Shown: in pieces, positions 25,206 through 34,604 of the stretch
Position numbering within the stretch: the first letter of the stretch is position 1
Layout of the letters: the number at the start of each line of letters is the position of its first letter
NCBI GenBank assembly: GCA_963775015.1
Contig: CAVZHI010000006.1
Location: forward strand, 186,001 to 250,000
Source: JAEMQF01 sp963775015
GTDB taxonomy: Bacteria > Pseudomonadota > Gammaproteobacteria > Burkholderiales > Burkholderiaceae_C
Length of the DNA: 64,000 nt
Direction: 5' to 3'
Position numbers and translations under genes: made by a program
Notes under the pieces: generated by a model
Seen by the model: the letters and a program-made list of their open reading frames with translations, nothing else
Databases searched by the model: none
Told to the model about the DNA's origin: nothing

Positions 25206-26597
25206 TTGGACACACCATCATCGCGCGCCTGCGGCCTGCATGCCGCGCGGCTGAACCTGGCCGACTACGCGAAGAATTTTTCCGACTCGCACCCGCCGCT
25301 CACCCGCTCCCAGGCGCTGATCGAAGCCGAGCGCTGCTACTACTGCTTCGACGCGCCATGCATCGCTGCGTGCCCGACCGGGATCGACGTTCCCACTTTC
25401 ATCCAGCGTATCGCGCAAGACAACTTGCGCGGCGCAGCGCGCGCGATTCTGGAAGCGAACCCGCTCGGCGGCATGTGCGCGCGTGTCTGCCCGACCGAAG
25501 TGCTGTGCGAGCAGGCTTGTGTGCGCAACACGAATGAAGACAAGCCGGTTGAGATCGGCGGATTGCAACGCTACGCGACCGACGCGCACTTCGCCAAACC
25601 CGGCGCTGCGCTCTTCACGCGGGCGGCGGCGACGGGGCGGTGCATCGCCGTCATTGGCGCCGGCCCGGCAGGCCTGGCTTGCGCGCATGGCCTGGCTCGG
25701 CGCGGCCATGACGTGGTGCTGTTCGACGCATTGCCCAAGCTCGGCGGGCTCAACGAGTACGGGTTGGCGACCTACAAGACGACGGGCAACTTCGCGCAGC
25801 AGGAGGTGCAGTGGCTGCTTTCGATCGGCGGCATCGAAGTTCGGCGCAGCCAGCAGCTCGGGCGCGACTTCACGCTGTCCAGCCTGCTCGCTGCGTACGA
25901 CGCGGTGTTTCTCGGCGTCGGGCTGGCAGGCGTCAACGCGCTCGGCATCGTCGAACCGCAGGTCGCGGGCGTTCGCGACGCGGTGCAGTTCATCGCCGAG
26001 CTGCGCCAGTCGGACCCGGCCGCGGTGCCGGTGGGGCGGCACGTGGTCGTGATCGGCGGTGGCATGACGGCGATCGACGCTGCCGTGCAGTCGCGACTGC
26101 TTGGCGCCGAAACGGCGACGATCGTCTACCGGCGTGGCTCTGAGGCGATGTCGGCGTCCGGCCACGAACAAGCGTGGGCGCAGACGAACGGCGTGACGAT
26201 CCGCCATTGGGCGGCGCCGAAAGAAGTGCTGTGCGAGAACGGCGCACTGAGCGGCGTGCGCTTCGCAGTCACAGCGCTGCAAGGCGGCCAACTGGTCGAG
26301 ACCGGCGAGACGTTCGCGCTCGAAGCCGACATGGTGCTGAAGGCGATCGGCCAGACTTTCGTCGCTGAGCCCCTCGGTGCGGCGCTCGAATTGAGGCAGG
26401 GCCGCATCGTCACCGATGCCGACGGCCGAACCGGCTCTCCTCGTGTCTGGGCCGGCGGCGATTGCCGCTACGGCGGGCAGGACTTGACCGTGGAAGCGGT
26501 CGAACACGGCAAGCGCGCCGCGGTTTCGATCGACCTCACGCTTCGCAGCGCTGCCGGCACCAATCCGACGATGCAGGAGACGCAACATCATGGCTGA
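25206..26597 (+). CDS. preT: NAD-dependent dihydropyrimidine dehydrogenase, PreT subunit
   Basis: Electron-input subunit of the bacterial dihydropyrimidine dehydrogenase, which reduces uracil and thymine with NADH. The N-terminal ferredoxin-like part has two Cys clusters, CYYCFDAPCIAACPTGIDVP and CARVCPTEVLCEQACVR. FAD site: VIGAGPAGLACAHGLARRG. Second nucleotide site: VVVIGGGMTAIDAA. Length is about 463 residues, as in E. coli PreT. The TTG start at 25206 is six bases after GGAGG. The stop overlaps the preA start by eight bases, so the subunits are co-translated. Regulated most likely by the divergent TetR protein. Confidence 0.95.
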   Translation: MDTPSSRACGLHAARLNLADYAKNFSDSHPPLTRSQALIEAERCYYCFDAPCIAACPTGIDVPTFIQRIAQDNLRGAARAILEANPLGGMCARVCPTEVLCEQACVRNTNEDKPVEIGGLQRYATDAHFAKPGAALFTRAAATGRCIAVIGAGPAGLACAHGLARRGHDVVLFDALPKLGGLNEYGLATYKTTGNFAQQEVQWLLSIGGIEVRRSQQLGRDFTLSSLLAAYDAVFLGVGLAGVNALGIVEPQVAGVRDAVQFIAELRQSDPAAVPVGRHVVVIGGGMTAIDAAVQSRLLGAETATIVYRRGSEAMSASGHEQAWAQTNGVTIRHWAAPKEVLCENGALSGVRFAVTALQGGQLVETGETFALEADMVLKAIGQTFVAEPLGAALELRQGRIVTDADGRTGSPRVWAGGDCRYGGQDLTVEAVEHGKRAAVSIDLTLRSAAGTNPTMQETQHHG

Positions 26598-27921
26598 TCT
26601 GAGCTGCACCTTTGCTGGTATCCAAAGCCCGAACCCGTTCTGGCTCGCCTCGGCGCCACCCGCCGACAAGGAATACAACGTGAACCGCGCCTTCGAGGCG
26701 GGCTGGGGCGGAGTCGTCTGGAAAACGCTCGGCGAGGACCCACCGATCGTCAACGTGAACGGCCCGCGCTACGGCACGTTGCTCGCCGCGGATCGGCGCG
26801 TCATCGGCTTCAACAACATTGAGCTCATCACCGATCGGCCGCTGCAAACGAACCTGGACGAAATCGCGCGCATCAAGCGCAGCTGGCCGGACCGCGCCGT
26901 GCTTGTCTCGTTGATGGTGCCGCTCATCGAAGAATCGTGGCGCCGCATCTTGACAATGGTCGAAGACACCGGCGCCGACGGCGTCGAGCTCAACTTCGGC
27001 TGCCCGCACGGAATGAACGAACGCGGCATGGGGGCTGCGGTCGGCCAGGTGCCCGAGTACATCGAGCGCATCACGATGTGGTGCAAACATCACACGAAGC
27101 TGCCGGTGGTCGTGAAGCTCACGCCCAACATCACCGACGTGCGCCTGCCGGCACGCGCGGCGCGCTCCGGCGGCGCCGACGCGGTGAGCCTGATCAACAC
27201 CGTGAATTCGGTGATGGGCGTCGACCTGGAACGCATGGCGATGAGCCCGAGCGTCGGGCGCCTGGGGCTCGCACGGCGGCTATTGCGGCCCGGCGGTGAA
27301 GCCGATCGCGCTCAACATGGTCGCCGAGATCGCGCGCGATGCGCAGACCGCGACGCTGCCGCTCTCCGGCATCGGCGGCATCACGACGTGGCGCGACGCC
27401 GCCGAGTTCATCGCCCTGGGTTGTGGCACGGTCCAGGTGTGCACGGCGGCGATGGTCTACGGCTTCAAGATCGCGCAGGACTTGTGCGACGGTTTGAGCA
27501 ATTTCATGGACGAGCACGGTTACCAAAGCATCGAGGACTTCCGTGGCCGAGCCGTGGAAAGCGTGAAGGACTGGAATTCGCTGAACCTGAATCACGTCGA
27601 GAAGGCGGTCATCAGCCAGAGCTCGTGCATCCAGTGCGGGCGCTGCCACGTCGTGTGCGAAGACACGTCGCATCAGGCGATCGCGCGGTGAAGGACGGCA
27701 AGCGCCACTTCGAGGTGATCGAGGAAGAATGCGTCGGCTGCAACCTGTGCGTCTCGATCTGCCCGGTTCCCGACACGATCACGATGCGGATTCTCGCGCC
27801 CGGCGAGATGGACCGCCGCACCGGGCAGGCCGTGAGCGGCGAATACGCGAACTGGACGACGCACCCGAACAACCCGATGCGGGTCGGCGCTGCGGCACAC
27901 GCGACGGCGAACAAGGCATGA
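26590..27921 (+). CDS. preA: NAD-dependent dihydropyrimidine dehydrogenase, PreA subunit, two frame breaks
   Basis: Catalytic FMN and Fe-S subunit. The N-terminal TIM barrel reads MADLSCTFAGIQSPNPFWLA, KTLGEDPPIVNVNGPRYG and ELNFGCPHGMNERGMG. Near 27262 the frame moves by one base to give GSHGGYCGPAVKPIALNMV, and near 27688 it moves back to give AVKDGKRHFEVIEEECVGC. Both breaks fall in sequence that matches PreA continuously, so they look like one inserted and one lost base. The C-terminal ferredoxin domain has CIQCGRCHVVCED and CVGCNLCVSICPVPD for two [4Fe-4S] clusters. Works with PreT. Confidence 0.93.
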   Translation: MADLSCTFAGIQSPNPFWLASAPPADKEYNVNRAFEAGWGGVVWKTLGEDPPIVNVNGPRYGTLLAADRRVIGFNNIELITDRPLQTNLDEIARIKRSWPDRAVLVSLMVPLIEESWRRILTMVEDTGADGVELNFGCPHGMNERGMGAAVGQVPEYIERITMWCKHHTKLPVVVKLTPNITDVRLPARAARSGGADAVSLINTVNSVMGVDLERMAMSPSVGRLGLARRLLRPGGEADRAQHGRRDRARCADRDAAALRHRRHHDVARRRRVHRPGLWHGPGVHGGDGLRLQDRAGLVRRFEQFHGRARLPKHRGLPWPSRGKREGLEFAEPESRREGGHQPELVHPVRALPRRVRRHVASGDRAVKDGKRHFEVIEEECVGCNLCVSICPVPDTITMRILAPGEMDRRTGQAVSGEYANWTTHPNNPMRVGAAAHATANKA

Positions 27922-27971
27922 TGGCGGGGCGAGACTGAGCCCGACGAATTCCACTCGTGAAGGAGATTCCC

Positions 27972-29424
27972 ATGAGCCAGCCCCTTCTGATCCGCGGCGC
28001 GACCGTCGTCAACGCCGACCGTGAAAGCGCCGCCGATGTGCTCTGCGTCGATGGGCGAATCGCCGCAGTCGGCGACGCTGCGGCACGCCAGGCGCCCGCC
28101 GGTGCGCAGACCCTGGACGGCAGCGGCCAGTACCTGCTTCCCGGCGGAATCGACCCGCACACGCACATGCAGCTGCCCTTCATGGGCACCGTCGCTGTCG
28201 ACGACTTCTTCAGCGGCACCGCGGCCGGGCTGGCGGGCGGCACGACGAGCATCATCGACTTCGTCATCCCCGCGCCGAAGGAGCCGCTGATCGACGCCTA
28301 TCGCAAATGGCGCGGCTGGGCCGAGAAGGCCGCGGCCGACTACAGCTTTCACGTCGCCGTCACCTGGTGGGGCGATTCCGTGCACCGCGACATGGGCACG
28401 CTCGTGAAGGACGAAGGCGTGAACAGCTTCAAGCACTTCATGGCGTACAAGAACGCGATCATGTGCGACGACGAGACGCTCGTGAACAGCTTCAGGCGCG
28501 CGCTCGAACTCGGCGCGATGCCGACCGTGCACGCCGAAAACGGCGAACTCGTGTTCCTGCTGCAGCAGGAGGTGTTCAAGATGGGCATCACCGGCCCCGA
28601 AGGCCACCCGCTGTCGCGCCCGCCGATGGTCGAAGGCGAAGCGGCGAACCGCGCGATCGCGATTGCCGACGTGCTCGGCGTGCCGATCTATGTGGTGCAC
28701 GTGTCCTGCATCGAATCGGCCGAAGCGATCGCGCGCGCCCGTGCGCGCGGCCAGCGCGTCTACGGCGAAGTCCTGGCCGGGCATCTGCTGATCGACGACA
28801 GCGTCTACCGCGACCCGGATTTCACCCGCGCCGCGGCGCATGTGATGAGCCCGCCGTTCCGGCCCAAGGCGCACCAGGAGTTCCTCTGGCGCGGCCTGCA
28901 ATCGGGCAACCTGCACACCACGGCGACCGACCATTGCACCTTCTGCGCCGAGCAAAAAGCGGCGGGCAAGGACAACTTCGCGCTGATCCCGAACGGCTGC
29001 GGCGGCGTCGAAGAGCGCATGGCCGTGATCTGGGACGCGGGCGTCAACAGCGGGCGCCTGACGCCAAGCGAGTTCGTCGCGATCACGTCGGCCAACGCGG
29101 CCAAGCTGTTCAACCTCTACCCGCGCAAGGGCGTGATCGCCGAAGGGGCCGACGCCGACATGGTGCTGTGGGACCCGCAGGGAACGAAAACGCTCTCCGC
29201 GAAGACGCAGCACTCGAAGGTCGACTTCAACATCTTCGAAGGGCGCACGGTGCGCGGCATTGCGAGCCACACCGTGAGCCGGGGCCGGATCGTCTACGCG
29301 AACGGCGACTTGCGCGCCGAAGCAGGGCAGGGGCGCTACCTGAAGCGCCCGGCCTTCGGCCCGAATTTCCAGGCGGTGGCGAAGCGCGCGTCACGACCTC
29401 GCGCCGAGCGCCGTGCAACGCTGA
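27972..29424 (+). CDS. Dihydropyrimidinase (D-hydantoinase family), 3' frame break
   Basis: Second step of reductive pyrimidine breakdown: opens 5,6-dihydrouracil to N-carbamoyl-beta-alanine. A cyclic amidohydrolase with metal ligands in GIDPHTHMQL, the carboxylated lysine in NSFKHFMAYKN, and further ligands in TVHAENGE, YVVHVSC and TATDHCTF. ATG at 27972 after AGGAGATTCCC. In the raw frame no stop appears before the next gene, giving one 928-codon frame. A one-base shift near 29390 instead gives ARHDLAPSAVQR followed by TGA at 29422, the kind of tail seen in relatives. I take that as the true end. About 480 residues. Confidence 0.93.
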
Positions 29425-29468
29425 ACCCGCCGAATCCTGCTCAGCCTCACTCACACAGGAGAGCTTCC

Positions 29469-30743
29469 ATGGCCATCACCGACGCCCCCACCACCTCCAC
29501 TCGCACCGCAGAGCTGCGCATCGACGGCAAGCGCCTCTGGGACTCGCTGATGGAACTGGCGCAGATCGGCGCCACGCCCAAGGGCGGCGTGTGCCGCCTG
29601 ACGCTCACCGACCTGGACAAACAGGGCCGCGACCTCGTCACGCGCTGGGCGCGCGAGGCCGGCATGAGCGTGACGATCGACAAAATCGGCAACGGCTTCA
29701 TGCGCCGCCCCGGGCGCAACAACAGCCTGCCGCCGATCGTGACGGGCAGCCACATCGACACCCAGCCGACAGGCGGCAAGTTCGACGGCAACTACGGCGT
29801 TCTCGCCGGAATCGAAGTGGTGCGAACGCTGAACGACCACGGCATCCAGACCGAAGCGCCGATCGAGGTCGCGTTCTGGACGAATGAAGAAGGCTCGCGC
29901 TTCGTTCCCGTGATGATGGGCTCGGGCGTGTTCGCCAAGGCGTTCACGCTCGAACACGCCTACGCCGCGAAAGACACCGAAGGCAAGACGGTGAAGGGCG
30001 AACTCGAGCGCATCGGCTACATCGGCAGCGAGGAGCCCGGCGCGCACCCGATCGGCACCTATTTCGAAACCCACATCGAGCAGGGGCCGGTGCTGGAGGA
30101 CAACGACAAGACGATCGGCGTCGTCAGCGGTGTGCTCGGCATCCGCTGGTACGACTGCACGGTGACCGGCATGGAAGCGCACGCCGGCCCGACGCCGATG
30201 GCGCTGCGCAAGGACGCGCTGCAAGTTGCGGCTGTGCTGATGCAGGAAGTGGTGGCGTGTGCACATCGCCATCCGCCGCACGGCCGCGGCACGGTGGGCA
30301 TGGTGCACGTGCACCCGAACAGCCGCAACGTCATTCCCGGGCGAGTCAAGTTTTCCATCGACTTGCGCAATGCGAGCGATGCGCTCTGCGACGCGATGGA
30401 CGCCGACATCCGCGGCGTCGCGGCGCGCCTGAGCAAGGAAACCGGTTTGCCGATCACGATCGAGCAAGTCTCGGCGTACCCTGCGCAGCCGTTTCACGCC
30501 GATTGCGTGAGCGCGGTCGCGCGCGCTGCGGCCAAGCTTGGCTACAGCAACATGCCGGTGGTCTCAGGCGCGGGTCACGACGCGGTCTACATGGCGCGCC
30601 TCGCGCCCGCCGGGATGATCTTCATCCCGTGCAAGGACGGGATCAGCCACAACGAGATCGAAGACGCGAAGCCCGAGCACATCAGTGCCGGCTGCAACGT
30701 GCTCTTGCACGCGATGTTGGAGCGCGCCGGGGTCGCTGCCTGA
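29469..30743 (+). CDS. Zn-dependent hydrolase, beta-ureidopropionase / N-carbamoyl amidohydrolase
   Basis: Third step: hydrolyses N-carbamoyl-beta-alanine (or -aminoisobutyrate) to the beta-amino acid, CO2 and ammonia. 424 residues of the M20/AmaB family. Metal ligands sit in VTGSHIDTQPTGGKFDGNYG, WTNEEGSRFVP, THIEQGPVLE and SGAGHDAVYM. Dimerisation domain: GMEAHAGPTPM. It has its own ribosome site (AGGAGAGC) and ATG at 29469, which shows it is a separate gene although the frame upstream is open. The stop overlaps the start of the ABC ATPase gene by one base (TGATG). Confidence 0.93.
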   Translation: MAITDAPTTSTRTAELRIDGKRLWDSLMELAQIGATPKGGVCRLTLTDLDKQGRDLVTRWAREAGMSVTIDKIGNGFMRRPGRNNSLPPIVTGSHIDTQPTGGKFDGNYGVLAGIEVVRTLNDHGIQTEAPIEVAFWTNEEGSRFVPVMMGSGVFAKAFTLEHAYAAKDTEGKTVKGELERIGYIGSEEPGAHPIGTYFETHIEQGPVLEDNDKTIGVVSGVLGIRWYDCTVTGMEAHAGPTPMALRKDALQVAAVLMQEVVACAHRHPPHGRGTVGMVHVHPNSRNVIPGRVKFSIDLRNASDALCDAMDADIRGVAARLSKETGLPITIEQVSAYPAQPFHADCVSAVARAAAKLGYSNMPVVSGAGHDAVYMARLAPAGMIFIPCKDGISHNEIEDAKPEHISAGCNVLLHAMLERAGVAA

Positions 30744-31528
30744 TGGCTGAGGCGGTTGTCGAAGCGAAGGATCTGTCCCTCGTATTCAGCACCGCCGACG
30801 CGCCGGTCGCGGCGCTGGACCATGTGAACCTGAACATCGAGCGCGGTGAGTTCGTCTCGCTCATCGGCCCGTCAGGCTGCGGCAAGACGACGCTGCTGCG
30901 CGTGATCGCCGATCTGGAGCGTGCGACGTCGGGGCACATCCAGGTGAACGGCGTGAGCCCGGAACAGGCGCGCCTGGACCGCGCTTACGGCTACGTTTTT
31001 CAGGCGGCGGCGCTCTACCCGTGGCGGAACGTCTTGCGCAACGTGATGCTGCCGCTCGAGATCATCGGCGTCCCGGAAGCCGAGCGCCGCGCGCGCGCCG
31101 AAAAGCAGCTCGAACTCGTCGGCCTCGAGGGCTTTGCGCGCAAGTTCCCGTGGCAACTCTCGGGCGGAATGCAGCAGCGCGTCTCGATCGCGCGCGCGAT
31201 GGCGCTCGAACCGAAATTGCTGCTGATGGACGAGCCCTTCGGCGCACTCGACGAAATCACTCGCGACCACTTGAACGAGCAGTTGCTGCGCCTGTGGGAG
31301 CGCACCGGCAAGACGGTCGTGTTCGTCACGCATTCGATTTCGGAAGCGGTGTTCCTCTCGAACCGCATCGTCGTCATGAGCCCGCGACCGGGGCGAATCA
31401 TCGAAGTCATTCACAACCCGCTGCCCGCCGGGCGCGGCCTGGACGTGCGCGAAACGCCGGCCTTCGCCGAGATCGCGCACCGGGTGCGCGTGGCGTTGCG
31501 CGCCGGGCGCAGTTATGAAGATTTCTGA
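30743..31528 (+). CDS. ABC transporter ATP-binding protein (nitrate/taurine/pyrimidine type)
   Basis: ATPase of the importer in the pyrimidine operon, 261 residues. Walker A is GPSGCGKTT, the Q-loop is in YVFQAAALYPWRNV, the signature is LSGGMQQRVSIARAMAL, Walker B is LLLMDEPFGALDE, and the switch His is in VFVTHSISEAVFL. It belongs to the SsuB/TauB/ThiZ-like group that pairs with NMT1-type binding proteins. The start overlaps the previous stop (TGATG), so it is coupled to the catabolic genes. This supports import of uracil, thymine or a related base. Confidence 0.93.
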   Translation: MAEAVVEAKDLSLVFSTADAPVAALDHVNLNIERGEFVSLIGPSGCGKTTLLRVIADLERATSGHIQVNGVSPEQARLDRAYGYVFQAAALYPWRNVLRNVMLPLEIIGVPEAERRARAEKQLELVGLEGFARKFPWQLSGGMQQRVSIARAMALEPKLLLMDEPFGALDEITRDHLNEQLLRLWERTGKTVVFVTHSISEAVFLSNRIVVMSPRPGRIIEVIHNPLPAGRGLDVRETPAFAEIAHRVRVALRAGRSYEDF

Positions 31529-31557
31529 CGGCCGAGATGGTTGAGCCACGGTTCCGC

Positions 31558-31647
31558 CCTCACCCCAGCCCTCTCCCGCAAGCGGGAGAGGGGGCCAGCG
31601 CGAACTCCCTCGCCCCCGTACTCGGGGGAGAGGGCGGGGGTGAGGGG
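31558..31647. repeat. Dispersed CCCTCACCCC palindromic repeat
   Basis: An imperfect 90-base palindrome with ends CCCTCACCCC and GGGGTGAGGG. It contains the hairpin CTCTCCCGCAAGCGGGAGAG and a second one around CCCCCGTACTCGGGGG. Repeats of this form are common between genes in many proteobacteria. It separates the ATPase gene from the permease genes and may attenuate transcription within the operon. Confidence 0.7.
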
Positions 31648-31682
31648 GCGCATGACGTAGCCGAACATGGTGCCCGCTCAAC

Positions 31683-32582
31683 ATGAAGACTAAGACCGTC
31701 GTCTTGCGGGCTCCGTTCGTGCACCACGCGGTCCCGGTACTCGGGCTGGTGGGCCTGCTGCTCGTGATCTGGTACGGCGCTGCGGTGGGACTGAACGCAC
31801 CGCAGGTGATCGAACGGCTGGAGGGCATCGGCAATCCCTGGGGCGCACGCGAACTGGTCGACTCCACCTGGTCGATGGAGCGCCCGGTGCTGCCCGCGCC
31901 GCACCAGATCGCAGCCGACTGGTGGCACAGCATCGCCGACAACCCGCCCGACAGCCCACGCAGCCTGATTTTTCACGCCGGCGTCACGCTCTGGGCGACA
32001 GCGCTCGGCTTCGCCCTGGGCATGTTGCTCGGCGCGCTGATCGCCATCGGCGTCGTGCACAACCGCGTTCTCGACCGCGGGCTGCTGCCGTGGATCGTCG
32101 CGTCGCAGACGATCCCGATCCTCGCCATCGCGCCGATGGTCGTCGTCGTGCTCGGCAGTCTGGGTTACCCGCCGCTGCTGAGCAAGGCGGTGATCTCGAT
32201 GTACCTGTGTTTCTTCCCCGTCGCGATCGGCATGGTGAAGGGGCTGCGCTCGCCCGACGTGCTGCAGCTCGACCTGATGCGCACCTACAGCGCGAGCCGG
32301 CCGCAGCAGCTCTGGAAACTGCGCCTGCCCGCCGCCGTGCCCTTCCTCTTCGCGAGCGCGAAGGTCGCGATCGCGACGAGCCTCATCGGCGCGATCGTCG
32401 GCGAGTTGCCCACCGGCGCGCAGGCGGGCTTGGGCGCACGGTTGCTCTCGGGCTCGTATTTCGGCCAGACGATCCAGATCTGGTCGGCGCTGTTCACTGC
32501 GTCGCTGCTCGGCGTCTTGCTCGTCGCCGCCGTGGCGCTTGTCGAGCGCTCCGTCCTGCGCGCAATGGGGGCGCGGCCATGA
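31683..32582 (+). CDS. ABC transporter permease, first of two
   Basis: An inner-membrane permease of 299 residues in the BPD_transp_1 (SsuC/TauC) family. An N-terminal helix (VLGLVGLLLVIWYGAAVG) is followed by a long loop and five more helices. The EAA-type coupling loop is LMRTYSASRPQQLWKLRLPA. The soluble insert (GNPWGARELVDSTWSM) is longer than usual. Stop and next start overlap as ATGA. With its partner at 32579 and the ATPase it forms the channel for the substrate captured by the binding protein at 33578. Confidence 0.9.
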   Translation: MKTKTVVLRAPFVHHAVPVLGLVGLLLVIWYGAAVGLNAPQVIERLEGIGNPWGARELVDSTWSMERPVLPAPHQIAADWWHSIADNPPDSPRSLIFHAGVTLWATALGFALGMLLGALIAIGVVHNRVLDRGLLPWIVASQTIPILAIAPMVVVVLGSLGYPPLLSKAVISMYLCFFPVAIGMVKGLRSPDVLQLDLMRTYSASRPQQLWKLRLPAAVPFLFASAKVAIATSLIGAIVGELPTGAQAGLGARLLSGSYFGQTIQIWSALFTASLLGVLLVAAVALVERSVLRAMGARP

Positions 32583-33521
32583 AGCGGAACGCCATCACGC
32601 TGGCTTCGTTCGCGCTGCTGGTGCTGCTCGCGATGTTCATTCTCACGATGCTGCGCGGCGACAACGGCCCGCGCGGTGCCGACGCTGCGCCGCTCTGGTG
32701 GCTGCTCGGGGCTCTGGGTGCTGCTGCTCTGGTTCGTTCTCGGCCGCCTCGCGCCATTGCAGGGGCGCGTGCTCGCGCTGCTCGCACCGGCGCTGTTCGG
32801 AGCCGCGCTGCTCTACCTCTGGGAAGTGCTGGTGATCGGTTGGGACGTGCCGCGGGTCCTTTTGCCTGCGCCGCACGCGGTGGGCGAAGCGCTTGTTGCG
32901 CGCTGGCCGGTGCTCTGGCCCGACTTCAAGCAGACGGCGTATTCCGTTCTCGCCGGCTACGGAATCGGCTGCAGCTCGGGCTTGATCGTCGCGCTGCTCG
33001 CAGACCGCTACAGCGTTCTCGCACGCGGCCTGCTGCCGCTCGCCAACCTCGCCGGCGCAGTGCCCATCGTCGGCATCGCGCCGATCATGGTGATGTGGTT
33101 CGGCTTCGACTGGCAGAGCAAGGCCGCGGTGGCGGCAATCGTGACCTTTTTTCCGATGCTCGTGAACACGATCGCCGGCCTGGCGTCGGTCGATGCGATG
33201 CACCGCGACCTGATGCACACCTATGGCGCGGGGCACGGCACGACGCTGCGCAAATTGCGCCTGCCGAGCGCGCTGCCGTTCGTCTTCAACGCGCTGAAGA
33301 TCAACTCGACGCTGGCGCTGATCTCGGCGATCGTCGCCGAGTTCTTCGGCTCGCCGATCTACGGCCTGGGGTTTCGCATCAGCGCCGAAGTCGCGCGAAT
33401 GAACGTCGACGTCGTCTGGGCGGCGATCGCGCTCGCCGCGCTCGCCGGCTCCCTGATGTACGGCCTGATTGCGCTCATCGAGCGAAGAATGACATCATGG
33501 CACCCTTCGTTTCACGGCTGA
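32579..33521 (+). CDS. ABC transporter permease, second of two, one frame break
   Basis: A permease of about 313 residues. The N-terminus MKRNAITLASFALLVLLAMF runs to WWLL in one frame, then GLWVLLLWFVLGRLAPLQGR in another, so a one-base indel lies near 32708. The body is intact: YGIGCSSGLIVALLADRYSV, the coupling loop LMHTYGAGHGTTLRKLRLPS, and PIVGIAPIMVMWFGF, a motif shared with the first permease. Starts by ATGA overlap with the upstream permease. Forms the second half of a heterodimeric channel. Confidence 0.88.
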
Positions 33522-33577
33522 CCGGTCCACCCATCGCGACGCCACCCTTTCACCCCCCAACCCAGAGGAGACTGAAG

Positions 33578-34588
33578 ATGACATTGCAGAAGATTTCCCG
33601 CCGCTTGTCGGCGATGCTGCCGGCGCTCTCGCTCGCCTTGGTCGCCGCAGGCGCGCAGGCGCAAGACAAGCTGACGCTGCAACTCAAGTGGGTCACGCAG
33701 GCGCAGTTTGCCGGCTACTACGTCGCCAAGGACAAGGGCTACTACAAGGACGCGGGCCTGGACGTCACGATCAAGGCCGGCGGCCCCGACATCAACCCGA
33801 GCCAGGTGATCGCCGGCGGCGGCGCCGACGTGATCGTCGACTGGATGCCCTCGGCGCTCGCGACGCGCGAAAAAGGCGTTCCGATCGTCAACATCGCGCA
33901 GGTGTTCCAGCGTTCCGGAATGCAGCTCACGTGCCGCAAAGACAGCGGCATCAAGGCGCCGGCAGACTTCAAGGGCAAGACGCTGGGCGTCTGGTTCTTC
34001 GGCAACGAGTACCCGTTCCTGAGCTGGATGGACAAGCTCGGTCTGAAGACGACCGGCGCCGCCGACGGCGTGAAAGTGCTCAAGCAGGGCTTCAACGTCG
34101 ATCCGCTGCTGCAAAAGCAGGCCGATTGCGTGAGCACGATGACGTACAACGAATACTGGCAGCTCATCGACGCCGGAATGAAGCCCGATCAGCTGCTCGT
34201 CTTCAAGTACGAGGACCAGGGTGTGGCGACTCTCGAGGACGGCCTCTACGCGACCGAAAAATCGCTCGCCGATCCGAAGATGGCCGACAAGCTCGCGCGC
34301 TTCGTCAAGGCGAGCATGAAGGGCTGGGACGACGCGGTGAAGAACCAGGCCGACGCGGTGAAGATCGTATTGAAGAACGACGCGTCGGGCGCGCAGAAAG
34401 AGGCGCACCAGGCGCGCATGATGGGCGAGATCGCCAAGCTCGTGGGCACCGGCAAGACCGGCATGCTCGACATGAAGGCGTACGAGCGCACCGTCGACAC
34501 GCTGATGAAGGGCAAGAGCGACCCGGTGATCACGAAGAAGCCGGCGGGAGCGACGACGGACAAGATCTGGCTTGCGGCGCAGAAGTAG
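33578..34588 (+). CDS. NMT1/THI5-like periplasmic binding protein of the pyrimidine operon
   Basis: A solute-binding protein of 336 residues with signal peptide (SAMLPALSLALVAAGAQAQ). The mature start LTLQLKWVTQAQFAGYYVAK is the hallmark of the NMT1/THI5 group (ThiY, RibY), which binds pyrimidine- or flavin-like compounds. Further family marks: VIAGGGADVIVDWMPSALAT and FKGKTLGVWFFGNEYPF. AGAGGAG lies ten or so bases upstream of ATG at 33578. Its place after PreTA, dihydropyrimidinase and ureidopropionase suggests uracil, thymine or a hydantoin-like ligand, which is inference. Last gene of the operon. Confidence 0.9.
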   Translation: MTLQKISRRLSAMLPALSLALVAAGAQAQDKLTLQLKWVTQAQFAGYYVAKDKGYYKDAGLDVTIKAGGPDINPSQVIAGGGADVIVDWMPSALATREKGVPIVNIAQVFQRSGMQLTCRKDSGIKAPADFKGKTLGVWFFGNEYPFLSWMDKLGLKTTGAADGVKVLKQGFNVDPLLQKQADCVSTMTYNEYWQLIDAGMKPDQLLVFKYEDQGVATLEDGLYATEKSLADPKMADKLARFVKASMKGWDDAVKNQADAVKIVLKNDASGAQKEAHQARMMGEIAKLVGTGKTGMLDMKAYERTVDTLMKGKSDPVITKKPAGATTDKIWLAAQK

Positions 34589-34604
34589 CGTCAGGTGCGG
34601 TGCA

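Noticed and set aside
31922..34588. Single 888-codon open frame across permease genes and the binding protein
   Set aside because: The first half is an out-of-frame reading of the permeases; the binding protein has its own ribosome site, signal peptide and ATG at 33578.
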